Source of the DNA: Polaromonas sp.
Lineage (GTDB): Bacteria > Pseudomonadota > Gammaproteobacteria > Burkholderiales > Burkholderiaceae_C
NCBI GenBank assembly: GCA_030683705.1
Contig: JAUXPP010000114.1
Coordinates: 1 to 64,000 of the forward strand
Direction of reading: 5' to 3'
Length of the DNA: 64,000 nt
Part shown: positions 9,623 to 16,403 of the stretch, piece by piece
Position numbering within the stretch: position 1 is the first letter of the stretch
Layout: each line of letters opens with the position of its first letter
The notes under the pieces: generated by a model
Told to the model about the DNA's origin: nothing
Database searches by the model: none
Seen by the model: only the letters and a program-made list of their open reading frames with translations
Program-made: the position numbers and the translations under genes

Positions 9623-9934
9623 CTAGCCGCAGCGCACGCGTGTCACGACGCCCGCAGTGTTGACATCCAGGTTGAGCCGCTGCGCATTGAACTCCATGGT
9701 GACCATCTGGCCCGGCCGCAGCACACGCGCCATGTAGGAACCCGAGCGCTGGCGCGCCTCCTCGACCACGCTGGCGCCTGCCGTTTTGCCGACGGCAAAC
9801 TGCGCGCCCTGCGCGTTACACACGCCCGCCGGAGGCGCGGCGGGCGCCGTGCCCGTGGCGGGGGGTGGCGCGGGGGTGGTGCAAGCCACGAGCAAGGATG
9901 CGGCCATACCACCGAGCAAAATTTTCAAAGCCAT
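9623..9934 (-). CDS. I78-family peptidase inhibitor lipoprotein
   Basis: About 103 residues from the ATG at 9934, which has a GGAGA ribosome site 6 bp upstream; a longer reading frame to 9955 lacks one. A lipoprotein signal MALKILLGGMAASLLVAC ends in the lipobox LVAC. A short Pro/Ala linker precedes the inhibitor domain (VGKTAGASVVEEARQRSG, VTMEFNAQRLNLDV, VTRVRCG), matching the I78 (elastase inhibitor-like) family. It is probably an envelope-anchored protease inhibitor. Confidence 0.8.
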   Translation of the reverse strand: MALKILLGGMAASLLVACTTPAPPPATGTAPAAPPAGVCNAQGAQFAVGKTAGASVVEEARQRSGSYMARVLRPGQMVTMEFNAQRLNLDVNTAGVVTRVRCG

Positions 9935-10105
9935 GTTGTCTCCGTAAAAAAGCATTCACCATACCGTGTGAAGACCGGTTGCACCCGCTTTTTTACGACT
10001 GGTTGCGTCGCCTCAGGCGCCAGACGCTCAGGATAAAATCGCGCCCATGCCCGACGCCGGTCTTCCGGCCCTGACACCCCATCCATCGCCACTGAAAGGG
10101 CACCC

Positions 10106-10417
10106 ATGACACCGAATACCGACGGCACCCTGACCGTCCTTGGCCAGCAACTGAACACCCGCCAGGTCGAAGAACTGATGCACCAGCTGGCGCAGGCCCG
10201 CAACCAGATGCAGCCGCCCGTCCAGCCTGAAGTGACGGCCGACACGCCGGTGCTGGTGCAGCACGACGCGGATTTCGGTATCGCCCAGACCCAGACGCCC
10301 GAGCGCAATGTCAGCCTGGGATTGCGCCATCTCGGCTTCGGCTGGATCTTTTTCACCTTCTCGCGCGACCGCGCCAAATTCATCGGCGAGGCCCTGCTGC
10401 AAAAAAGCAAGGGCTGA
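10106..10417 (+). CDS. Conserved hypothetical protein, 103 aa
   Basis: Small protein of unknown function. The N-terminal half is hydrophilic (TVLGQQLNTRQVEELMHQLAQARNQMQPP) and the C-terminal half has LGLRHLGFGWIFFTFSRDRAKFIGEALL. It is followed by a good intrinsic terminator and is the last apparent chromosomal gene before the island. Base composition matches the core genome. No catalytic motif is seen. Confidence 0.6.
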   Translation: MTPNTDGTLTVLGQQLNTRQVEELMHQLAQARNQMQPPVQPEVTADTPVLVQHDADFGIAQTQTPERNVSLGLRHLGFGWIFFTFSRDRAKFIGEALLQKSKG

Positions 10418-10436
10418 ACGGAAAACTCCCGCCCAC

Positions 10437-10464
10437 AAAAAAGCCGCCCGGGGGCGGCTTTTTT
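10437..10464 (+). terminator. Intrinsic terminator
   Basis: AAAAAAGCCGCCC (10437-10449) pairs with GGGCGGCTTTTTT (10452-10464): a 13-bp stem with a 2-nt loop and a T-run, right after the 103-aa gene. Two further hairpins (about 10513-10531 and 10573-10595) occupy the gap before the recombinase gene. Confidence 0.85.
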
Positions 10465-10475
10465 GATTTCTGTCC

Positions 10476-10501
10476 TGGCGGAAACGGACGGTTTTGATCC
10501 C
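10476..10501 (+). other. Left attachment-like repeat 1
   Basis: Thirteen bases TGGCGGAAACGGA match the tRNA-Ser 3' end at 28056 exactly. Over 26 bases there are only four differences from the T-arm sequence. It is in the same orientation as the right copy, as expected of an att direct repeat. Confidence 0.7.
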
Positions 10502-10541
10502 CCCAGAAACACAAAAGCCGCTCGAAGGCGGCTCTGTGTCT

Positions 10542-10568
10542 TGGCGGAAACGAACGGTTTCGGACCTC
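10542..10568 (+). other. Left attachment-like repeat 2
   Basis: A second diverged copy of the tRNA 3' end: TGGCGGAAACG (10542-10552) is exact, followed by a partly matching T-arm. It lies 66 bp inside repeat 1, with a hairpin between them. It suggests an earlier or tandem insertion at the same tRNA. Confidence 0.55.
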
Positions 10569-10695
10569 ATCACAGCCGGCCCAAGCCGGTTTTTTTACCA
10601 CTTGTTTCTGCTGTCAGGCCTGACAGGGGTAGCCACTCCAAAAGCTGGTTTGTTACTACAGTTTAGATAGCAAAAAACCAACCGGTGGAGGAGTT

Positions 10696-11277
10696 TTGAT
10701 TTACGGTTATGCGCGTGTTAGCACGCAAGAACAGGAATTAAGTACTCAAGTTGACGCACTACGCAAAGCGGGCGTCGATTTTATTTTTGAAGAAAAGCGG
10801 TCAGGCGGCGACACCAAACGCGCTGAACTGGAAAAAGTATTAACACTTCTCGGTTCTGGCGACACGCTGGTTGTTTACAAGCTCGACCGCGTCGCACGGT
10901 CACTCAGACATCTCCTGCTAATCCTTGATCGTCTTGGCAGTCAAGGTGCGCAATTTCGCAGCCTCACAGAAACAATCGACACCAGTACGGCAGCGGGCCG
11001 AATGATGATGCAAATCGTTGGAGCATTCGCAGAATTCGAGCTAGAAATGATTCGGGAACGAACGAAGGCCGGACTCCATGCCGCGATGCGCCGAGGATCT
11101 AAGCCAGGTAGGCCGAGAGCAATGAAGCCGGCAGAAGAAATTGAAGCGGTGCGCTTAGTGCTTAGTGGACAAGCCACCAAGTCAGCGGTTGCTCGACGCT
11201 TTGGGACCCATATTAGTAGCGTAAAAAGGGCCCTTCACCGCGCAAGTGGTCAGAGGGAAATTTTTCCGGACAACTAA
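10696..11277 (+). CDS. Small serine recombinase (resolvase/invertase family)
   Basis: 193-residue recombinase starting with TTG at 10696 behind a GGTGGAGGAG ribosome site. The catalytic domain shows YARVST with nucleophile S9, YKLDRVARS, and the long E-helix region GRMMMQIVGAFAEFELEMIRERT. A C-terminal helix-turn-helix (ATKSAVARRFGTHISSVKRAL) binds DNA. It sits just inside the left att repeats and no tyrosine integrase exists in the island, so it is the best candidate integrase. Filamentous phages phiRSM of Ralstonia, as I recall, use a resolvase-type enzyme of this size at tRNA-Ser. It could instead be a resolvase of a lost transposon. Confidence 0.9.
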   Translation: MIYGYARVSTQEQELSTQVDALRKAGVDFIFEEKRSGGDTKRAELEKVLTLLGSGDTLVVYKLDRVARSLRHLLLILDRLGSQGAQFRSLTETIDTSTAAGRMMMQIVGAFAEFELEMIRERTKAGLHAAMRRGSKPGRPRAMKPAEEIEAVRLVLSGQATKSAVARRFGTHISSVKRALHRASGQREIFPDN

Positions 11278-11314
11278 CATAGTGGCACGGCACCAGCCAA
11301 CGAGCCGAAGCAAA

Positions 11315-12034
11315 TCAGAAGCTGGTCTTGACCGGCTGCGATGTAATCCGCTTGCAGTCGCCAGTGGCTTCAGGCTTCATCGATGGCATGCCGACAAATA
11401 TCTTGCCATTGACCCGGCTGACCATCTTGCAGGAGGTCATCTTTCCCTCCAAATAGTTGCACCAAGAAGCAAAGGTGTCGGATAGTTCATGGACTTTACG
11501 AGTCTCATTTCTGTTGGGATCAGGGTGTCGGTCTGGCAGGCGATGTCCATCAATCGACATATGCGACCTGTCAGCGTCATCCCATTCCACTACATAAATT
11601 CCGTCGTAAGGCTCGGGTATCTTGCAAAGTAGAGAAACCTTTTTTGAGGGCGCAGGAGCCGGGTTCAACAACTTCTTCTCAAGTCGGTCAAAGATGTAGA
11701 TGCGACATGCATTTTGGTCTTTCATCGCTGGCAAGATGTCACTCTCAAGTAGCGCACGCGCTGAATCCACTTGAGAGTAAGCCAAAGCCCCTTGGACCCC
11801 CAGATCGGACAGCTTCTTTGCCATGCCAGCCAACTTCGCTGTCGCCTCAGCACTGAGAGTGATCTTCCGCTCAGTAGCCGTAAGTGGAAGGTCAGCACAG
11901 GTCGAGCGAGCAGCCTCTGTGATCAACTGCAATGCTTCTCGTTGCTGTTGCAACTCTTGAGCAAGGGAAAAATGATGTGGGAATACCGCATTCACACAGA
12001 AAGCCAAGCGCCAGATATGTTTAGCACTCCCCAT
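11315..12034 (-). CDS. Hypothetical protein, 239 aa, possibly exported
   Basis: Not recognised. The N-terminus (WRLAFCVNAVFPHHFSLAQ) could be a weak signal sequence. An alpha-helical region follows (ELQQQREALQLITEAARSTCADL, AKLAGMAKKLSDLGVQGALAYSQ) and then a Cys-containing C-terminal half. It is lower in GC than the flanking core genes. It is convergent with the recombinase gene and lies in the first cargo segment of the island. Confidence 0.55.
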   Translation of the reverse strand: MGSAKHIWRLAFCVNAVFPHHFSLAQELQQQREALQLITEAARSTCADLPLTATERKITLSAEATAKLAGMAKKLSDLGVQGALAYSQVDSARALLESDILPAMKDQNACRIYIFDRLEKKLLNPAPAPSKKVSLLCKIPEPYDGIYVVEWDDADRSHMSIDGHRLPDRHPDPNRNETRKVHELSDTFASWCNYLEGKMTSCKMVSRVNGKIFVGMPSMKPEATGDCKRITSQPVKTSF

Positions 12035-12195
12035 AAGTCCCCCTTGGATCTGGAATGACCCGACATCAAAGTGCCTGCTGAGACAGACGTAAAGAATCGA
12101 ACCACTCTAGGGCGTGCAGTGCCTGTATGCATCCTCCAAATAGAGTAGGTCATTGTAAAAATCTTAGTAAATGACCGCCCCGGCTTAGAACCCGG

Positions 12196-12263
12196 CCAGG
12201 CTGCACCCTTTGGTGCCAGTCGCTGCGCTTTGTGTCACGTCGGCTGCGGGCGCCTGGCCTACC
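12196..12263 (+). repeat. Island repeat R1, copy near parB
   Basis: A 68-bp segment containing CCAGTCGCTGCGCTTTGTG that aligns to 20663-20730 beyond the zot end, in the same orientation, ending in both at GGCCTACC. The two copies flank the cargo segment. The remainder of the 12035-12498 gap holds this repeat and the hairpin that follows; I see no gene in it. Confidence 0.65.
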
Positions 12264-12268
12264 GTCTG

Positions 12269-12383
12269 AAAAAACCGGGCTGTCCCGGCGGTCGCTGGAT
12301 CCCCCCACAAGACCCCGTCCCGCTGTGAGGGGCACTTGTGGGGGGATCTTGAATACAGCGACACCGGGTCAGCCCGGTTTTTT
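12269..12383. repeat. Large imperfect inverted repeat upstream of parB
   Basis: The left arm 12269-12311 and right arm 12335-12383 fold into a long stem. The inner 14 bp are perfect (GATCCCCCCACAAG 12298-12311 with CTTGTGGGGGGATC 12335-12348). The outer part pairs AAAAAACCGGGCTG with CAGCCCGGTTTTTT, with a small bulge. In a ssDNA phage this could be an origin or packaging hairpin; on RNA it would act as a terminator/attenuator ahead of parB. Confidence 0.75.
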
Positions 12384-12498
12384 CTTGTGGCGCCAACAGC
12401 ACCCCCCTCCGCCCCCTACTCGGGGGAACGAGGAAGCCCGAGCGAGAGGATCTTTTTTGAAGTCCCTCTTGTTCATCAACTTCCCAGGAGTAAATGCC

Positions 12499-13605
12499 AT
12501 GACTGACGTTCTCGACACCGTTTCCCTTGATTCTTCCGCTGCTGCTGCCGTTTCGCATGCGAAACCGGCCCTTGAGTTTGTAAGCTTGAACGTGATCGAC
12601 TTCGCGCCACAGGTGCGGTCCGAGTCCGGCCTGGACGAAGAATCGATCCAGGAGCTGGCCGAGTCCGTCCAGGCGAACGGCATCCTGCAGCCGGTGCTGC
12701 TGCGGCCGAACGGTGGGCGGTTCATTGTGATTGCCGGTGAGCGCCGTTGCCGGGCTGCGCACCTGGCTGGCTTTTCCCATGTGCCGGCGCTGATCGGCGA
12801 AGCCGACGACGGCCGGGCCGCAGCCATGCAGCTGATCGAGAACGTCCAGCGGGTGGATCTGTCGCTGATGGAGATCGCGGCCGCACTGCGCAAGCTGGCC
12901 GACGAGGGCAAGACGCTGACCGAGATCAGCCAAATCGTGCGGAAGTCCAAGCCCTGGGTGTCCAAACACCTGGCGGCATCGATCGAGAAGCTGGGCTATT
13001 ACACGAAGTGGTGGATGGAGCGGGAGGGCTGCGAGGACCTGGAAACCGTCCTGTGCATGCACCAGATCGAGAAAGCCGGAAAGTGGCATCCCAGGGGAAT
13101 GGACTTAGCGGGCCGGATCAGCGAGGGCTTGGCCGGCCGGGCCGAGGCGCGGGAGCTCTTGGCGGCCGTGAAGGAGGAAGTGGCCGCCGAGGTGGCTGAT
13201 AAGAAAGCGGCAAAGAAGAAAGCGGCCGAACAAGGCGCGCTCGAGCTGGACGGCAGCGGCGGCAGCCAGGAGAAGGAGGCGCCGGCGTGGACCGCCAGCC
13301 AGGCGATCCGGGACCTGAATGAAGCCCTCGAGGAGGAAGGCCACGCGCCAATCGCGGAACTGATCGCTGGCCTGACCAAGGTGCAGCAGCTCGAGGTGGC
13401 GAACATCCACAAGGCGGACTGGAGCGCCGGTAAGCTGCTAAGCAAGGCGACGGAGGTACAGAAGCTGCGCGGGTTGCATCATCTGACCGACGAAAACTAC
13501 GGCGCGGATGAGTGGGCTACTGCGGCGTTTATCCTGGGCAGCTCAGGCAGGAAACTGACGCTGGCCGAGCTGGCTGAAGAGGTGCGCCAAGTAATGCTTG
13601 GGTGA
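12499..13605 (+). CDS. parB: ParB/KorB-like DNA-binding protein
   Basis: 368 residues from the ATG at 12499, which has AGGAG 8 bp upstream; the open frame extends to 12232 but crosses the large hairpin. The ParB N-terminal CTP-binding domain carries GERRCRA (80-86) and ENVQR (114-118). The central helix-turn-helix is LTEISQIVRKSKPWVSKHL (about 140-158). The C-terminal half is charged (Lys/Glu/Ala-rich) and ends in a second helical domain. No parA is nearby. Palindromes GTTTCGCATGCGAAAC, close to parS, occur inside this gene and elsewhere in the island. It may partition or stabilise an episomal form, or act as a KorB-like regulator. Confidence 0.9.
   Translation: MTDVLDTVSLDSSAAAAVSHAKPALEFVSLNVIDFAPQVRSESGLDEESIQELAESVQANGILQPVLLRPNGGRFIVIAGERRCRAAHLAGFSHVPALIGEADDGRAAAMQLIENVQRVDLSLMEIAAALRKLADEGKTLTEISQIVRKSKPWVSKHLAASIEKLGYYTKWWMEREGCEDLETVLCMHQIEKAGKWHPRGMDLAGRISEGLAGRAEARELLAAVKEEVAAEVADKKAAKKKAAEQGALELDGSGGSQEKEAPAWTASQAIRDLNEALEEEGHAPIAELIAGLTKVQQLEVANIHKADWSAGKLLSKATEVQKLRGLHHLTDENYGADEWATAAFILGSSGRKLTLAELAEEVRQVMLG
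12550..12565. promoter_or_regulatory. parS-like palindrome 1
   Basis: Perfect 16-bp palindrome GTTTCGCATGCGAAAC inside the 5' coding region of parB (codons for VSHAK). It resembles the bacterial parS core GTTTCACGTGAAAC. It is probably a ParB nucleation or autoregulatory site. Confidence 0.65.
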
Positions 13606-13719
13606 TTGAATGCGATGGCCGTTCCGGTACCGCATAACACGCACTTTCCAAAACCCTGCGGGGGGGAACCAGAGAAGCTTGACGCAGATATGTAACGCAA
13701 CCCCAAAGTGCGCCGATAC

Positions 13720-13771
13720 ACTACCTGTAGTGCTTGATATCGCTTCGGACCCGGCCTATAGTGTCTAGGCC
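13720..13771 (+). promoter_or_regulatory. Promoter with two flanking palindromes
   Basis: -35 TTGATA (13734-13739), 17-bp spacer, -10 TATAGT (13757-13762). A palindrome CACTAC-ct-GTAGTG (13720-13733) abuts the -35 and GGCCTA...TAGGCC (13753-13771) covers the -10, which suggests control by two regulators. Transcription would run right into the hairpin at 13777 and toward the 48-aa gene. Confidence 0.5.
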
Positions 13772-13776
13772 ACAAA

Positions 13777-13810
13777 GTAATAAGCCGGGGTTCCCGCCCC
13801 GGCTTATTAC
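13777..13810. terminator. Perfect 14-bp hairpin downstream of parB
   Basis: GTAATAAGCCGGGG (13777-13790) and CCCCGGCTTATTAC (13797-13810) around a 6-nt loop. There is no T-tract after it, so it may be an attenuator or RNA-processing structure rather than a simple terminator. It starts only about 8 bases after the expected start point of the promoter before it. Confidence 0.6.
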
Positions 13811-13931
13811 ACCCTAACCTTTTACCGGACAGGGGTCAGATCAGCAAAGTAATCTTGTGACGCAAACTATTTTGCATGATTTGAGAGGGGTTGTCCGGTA
13901 TTTTTCGCTCAGAAGAGCAGAAAGAGTACTC

Positions 13932-14078
13932 ATGTCCACCAGCAAAATAGGCCGGAATGCCGGCAGCGGTCAATTCACCTCCGTGCAACAAGCGCGACAA
14001 GCGCCCAAAACACATGTGGTTGAAACGATCAAGCACTCGCCGCCGCCTGCACCGAAGCCGGCAAACAAGCCGAGGTAA
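13932..14078 (+). CDS. Small hypothetical protein, 48 aa
   Basis: Short gene starting at ATG 13932 (STSKIGRNAGSGQFTSVQQA...). It is basic and Pro/Lys-rich at the end (PPPAPKPANKPR). The KIGRNAGSGQF opening looks like short proteins I have seen annotated in mobile elements, without a known function. It is followed directly by a strong terminator, so it is its own transcription unit. Confidence 0.45.
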   Translation: MSTSKIGRNAGSGQFTSVQQARQAPKTHVVETIKHSPPPAPKPANKPR

Positions 14079-14089
14079 GTAGCAACGAA

Positions 14090-14123
14090 AAAAGCCCATC
14101 AATGTTGAGTTGATGGGCTTTTT
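14090..14123 (+). terminator. Intrinsic terminator
   Basis: AAAAGCCCATCAA (14090-14102) pairs with TTGATGGGCTTTTT (14110-14123) around a 7-nt loop, ending in a T-run. It lies after the 48-aa gene and can also serve the convergent toxin-like gene on the other strand. Confidence 0.85.
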
Positions 14124-14209
14124 CTTGCCCGCTCCCCAGCACAGTGCTGGGTCTACCATCTAAGGACACGCGATCAATCCTGTTTTGTAGCGCGTCAGCA
14201 AGCGAGCAA

Positions 14210-14809
14210 CTATAGGAGACGTGGACGGAAATAGCCTTTGATGCAGTCCTTATTGCGTACTGCAATCTGTACATGGTTCATCCGCTCAATGTTCGCACCT
14301 GGGTAAAGTGCCCCACCCTCCCAAAACGCGCCACGCACAGTATCGTATTCCTTGATATTTTGGCGCTTGCGGAGTTTGTGCATGTTCTCGATTACAAGGC
14401 AGTCCAGCCGCCGGGCCTGACGCGCTTTGCCGTTCGTCGGGAGGGCCTCCTCTAATGCCTCAAACACAACGTCAAGGACGTCGAACGACTCCCTGATTTC
14501 GTCAAGTGCGCGTCTATCGAGCAGGTTGCAGCACAGACCCAAATCTAGGACGGCGCCGACAACACAGGGCTTTTTGATCTTGCCTTTGGTGATCCTGGGA
14601 TTTTTCGCTGCCTCTTTTGCAAATTCCCAAGCACGCTGAGGATCGTTTTCCCAGAAATAGATACCCCCGCCCAGCCAGTCGTAATCGTTATTACTTTGAT
14701 CTAGGTGCTTTTTAGGGTCGGTGAAAATGTCTTCCCCAACAGACTCGTCGCAGCCATGAAAGCCTAGGACTAGCCCGGGCAGACGTTGATAGATGTCGGG
14801 GAATTTCAA
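14210..14809 (-). CDS. Putative ADP-ribosyltransferase-like toxin
   Basis: 199-residue protein. The N-terminus has GFHGCDESVGEDIF (H18), then DYDWLGGGIYFWENDPQRAWEFA (Y51), resembling the His and Tyr blocks of PARP-like ADP-ribosyltransferases. A clear catalytic Glu block was not identified. It lies 8 bp downstream of an 81-aa basic protein gene, the usual antitoxin-toxin order. A chromosome- or phage-borne toxin or defence effector is plausible. The fold assignment is by eye and unsupported by any search. Confidence 0.5.
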   Translation of the reverse strand: MKFPDIYQRLPGLVLGFHGCDESVGEDIFTDPKKHLDQSNNDYDWLGGGIYFWENDPQRAWEFAKEAAKNPRITKGKIKKPCVVGAVLDLGLCCNLLDRRALDEIRESFDVLDVVFEALEEALPTNGKARQARRLDCLVIENMHKLRKRQNIKEYDTVRGAFWEGGALYPGANIERMNHVQIAVRNKDCIKGYFRPRLL

Positions 14810-14817
14810 GTGCCAGC

Positions 14818-15063
14818 TCAGCCGTAGCGAGCAGACACCCTACCGCTGGGGGTGAGATAACCCAAATCCTTGAGCAACTCACGTGCTGCTTTTGGATCCT
14901 TGGCCAACCTATCTTTGCGCCGTTGAAGATCGGCACGGACTTCGGGGTCGGAAAGACGCACTAACTGGCCGCTCGCAGAGTAAACGCCAACCTTCTTCGC
15001 AGCAGCCAGCTTTTCACCTGCCGATTTAGGTGCTTCATTCTTGTGTGCGTTTAGTTTGGCCAT
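14818..15063 (-). CDS. Putative antitoxin, 81 aa
   Basis: Small basic protein with a Lys/Ala-rich helix (KSAGEKLAAAKKVGVYSASG) and a C-terminal LLKDLGYLTPSGRVSARYG. It starts at an ATG with GGGATAAG upstream and is followed after 8 bp by the ADP-ribosyltransferase-like gene, so the two form an operon. A 56-bp perfect palindrome sits 28 bp before its start. The gene pairing and size suggest an antitoxin, but no DNA-binding fold is obvious. Confidence 0.5.
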   Translation of the reverse strand: MAKLNAHKNEAPKSAGEKLAAAKKVGVYSASGQLVRLSDPEVRADLQRRKDRLAKDPKAARELLKDLGYLTPSGRVSARYG

Positions 15064-15091
15064 TTCTTATCCCGATTTGTGATTGGTACGG

Positions 15092-15147
15092 CATCCCCCT
15101 TATCGGAGAAGTTTTTTAGCTAAAAAACTTCTCCGATAAGGGGGATG
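15092..15147. repeat. Perfect 56-bp palindrome
   Basis: Two 28-bp arms with no spacer (15092-15119 and 15120-15147), centre TTTAGCTAAA. Every base pairs. It lies upstream of the antitoxin-like gene. The centre shares 10 bp with the IncP KorA operator, and the length equals that of some phage telomere-resolution sites. It could be an operator, a joined pair of transposon ends, or a cruciform site. Confidence 0.9.
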
Positions 15148-15373
15148 GGGAATAAGTCAAGTTTAAACGCTTTGTTTAGCTCCTGCTAATTTCCTAACAG
15201 AAACATTAGAGCAAAAAAAGGGGGGTGAAAAGCTCTTAGTTTCAGGGCTTCACGGAGTTCGCCACTTGTAATCAACGCAGAGCATCCCTGATTCGGCAAT
15301 AAAAGCAGTGCCTTCGGTTGAGCTTCAAGGGGATTTTGCACCATGTTGGTGCCTTGAGATGAAGGACAGTACT

Positions 15374-15414
15374 TGACAATTAGCAGGCAAGTGCTTATAT
15401 TTATAAGCACTTGC
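15374..15414 (+). promoter_or_regulatory. Promoter and operator of the padR-like gene
   Basis: TTGACA (15374-15379), 16-bp spacer, TATATT (15396-15401). A palindrome with 13-bp arms GCAAGTGCTTATA / TATAAGCACTTGC, 2-bp spacer (15387-15414), covers the -10, which fits autorepression by the PadR-like protein. The rest of the 15148-15373 gap shows nothing I recognise. Confidence 0.7.
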
Positions 15415-15424
15415 TGAGGAAATT

Positions 15425-15724
15425 ATGGCTACTTCACCTACCGAGACACTTGTACTGAGTTTGTTAGCAGACAGTCCCCAAGGGGCATTTGGCTCAGAGT
15501 TGATGCACAAATCGGAAGGCCGCCTAAAACGCGGTTCGGTTTATGCGCTGCTGGCCAAGCTGGAAAAAGCTGGATTTGTGAAAGGAACAGAAATTCCGCC
15601 TACAGACGCGTTACTTTTGCCGAGGACCAAATACAAAATCACGGCAGCTGGCACACTCGCTCGCCAAGAGTTCGCCCAATGGACTGGGTTGGCCCTGCCT
15701 GCTGTAGGGATGGCTTGCTCATGA
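15425..15724 (+). CDS. PadR-family winged-helix regulator
   Basis: 99 residues matching the PadR winged-helix domain: LVLSLLADSPQGAFGSELMHKSEGRLKRGSVYALLAKLEKAGFVKG, then RTKYKITAAGTLARQEF. It is preceded by a strong promoter overlapped by a long palindrome, so it is probably autoregulated. The stop overlaps the ATG of the next gene (ATGA), so the pair is translationally coupled. Confidence 0.85.
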   Translation: MATSPTETLVLSLLADSPQGAFGSELMHKSEGRLKRGSVYALLAKLEKAGFVKGTEIPPTDALLLPRTKYKITAAGTLARQEFAQWTGLALPAVGMACS

Positions 15725-16167
15725 AAGCCAATGACTCCTGCGATTCTTCACTCGCCCCTGAAAACGAAGTTCCCTTCAATGGCGGTAATTACCGCGGCAA
15801 CGAGGACTTGGAGGTGGGCAATCTCATAGCCGTTTCTACTGAAGACAATGCCAAGTCCAGCGAAAACCGAATTACGCTCAGGATCAATGGAAAGCTCATA
15901 TATCCAACCACCACACAGCCGCAGCAACTTCCACGACTCGATTCCCTGAACTCAATCGCTGAGTGGCTTCCCCTAGGGATGCGGAAAAAAATCAAGGCAA
16001 TGGCGGCTGACTATGCTGACGAAATCCGCTGCATTCATGCTCGAGGAGAGTACCGCAAGGCACAGTGGAACAAGCGGCTTGCTTGGGGTTATGCGATTTG
16101 GTACGTCGTTCGCGGGCCAGTAGACGCCGTCAAAGACTGGCTTATTGCGTCATTCAAGGGAAACTGA
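15721..16167 (+). CDS. Hypothetical protein coupled to the PadR-like regulator
   Basis: 148 residues, starting at the ATG that overlaps the padR-like stop. The N-terminal 70 residues look unstructured. The middle has an RKKIKAMAADYADEIRCIHARGEYRKAQWNKR charged helix region. The C-terminus (LAWGYAIWYVVRGPVDAVKDWLIASF) could be a membrane or amphipathic segment. Function unknown. Coupling to a PadR regulator suggests the pair responds together to a small signal. Confidence 0.65.
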   Translation: MKANDSCDSSLAPENEVPFNGGNYRGNEDLEVGNLIAVSTEDNAKSSENRITLRINGKLIYPTTTQPQQLPRLDSLNSIAEWLPLGMRKKIKAMAADYADEIRCIHARGEYRKAQWNKRLAWGYAIWYVVRGPVDAVKDWLIASFKGN

Positions 16168-16193
16168 GTACCGCCATCCCGCCATGGTTGGCC

Positions 16194-16360
16194 TCACTCC
16201 TGGCCGACATATCGCCTTCTAGCCATAAAACGCAGCACCCCATCATCCCGGCTAACAGTGCTCCTGGCCTTCATGGTTAGTGCCATCAAGCCCGCACTCA
16301 ATGAAATCGGGAATGCCCCCTGCATGTCTGCAGAGGCCAGGCGGGGAGCTTCCGCCATTG
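16194..16360 (-). pseudogene. Zot C-terminal fragment
   Basis: Read leftward, this segment encodes AEAPRLASADMQGAFPISL and further on STVSRDDGVLRFMARRRYVG before a TGA at 16194-16196. It is nearly the same as the last 55 residues of the intact zot at 20865. No upstream part of zot is present. It is a relic of a second inovirus copy or of a duplication. Confidence 0.8.
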
Positions 16361-16378
16361 GCTTTGGCCGAAGCGATC

Positions 16379-16394
16379 GTTTCGCGTGCGAAAC
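16379..16394. promoter_or_regulatory. parS-like palindrome 2 (variant)
   Basis: GTTTCGCGTGCGAAAC, one base different from the other three copies at the centre. It lies beyond the zot-tail fragment, exactly as copy 3 lies beyond the zot-tail repeat at 20.8 kb, so it was duplicated along with that segment. Confidence 0.55.
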
Positions 16395-16403
16395 GGGTAT
16401 GCC

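Noticed and set aside
10476..10568. A second tRNA gene at the left end
   Set aside because: Only the acceptor/T-arm part is present; no anticodon stem.
12232..12498. Longer start for parB at 12232
   Set aside because: It crosses the large inverted repeat and has no ribosome site; ATG 12499 has AGGAG.
15092..15147. Protelomerase target (linear-phage telomere)
   Set aside because: The length fits, but no protelomerase or linear-phage gene is visible; kept only as one hypothesis.
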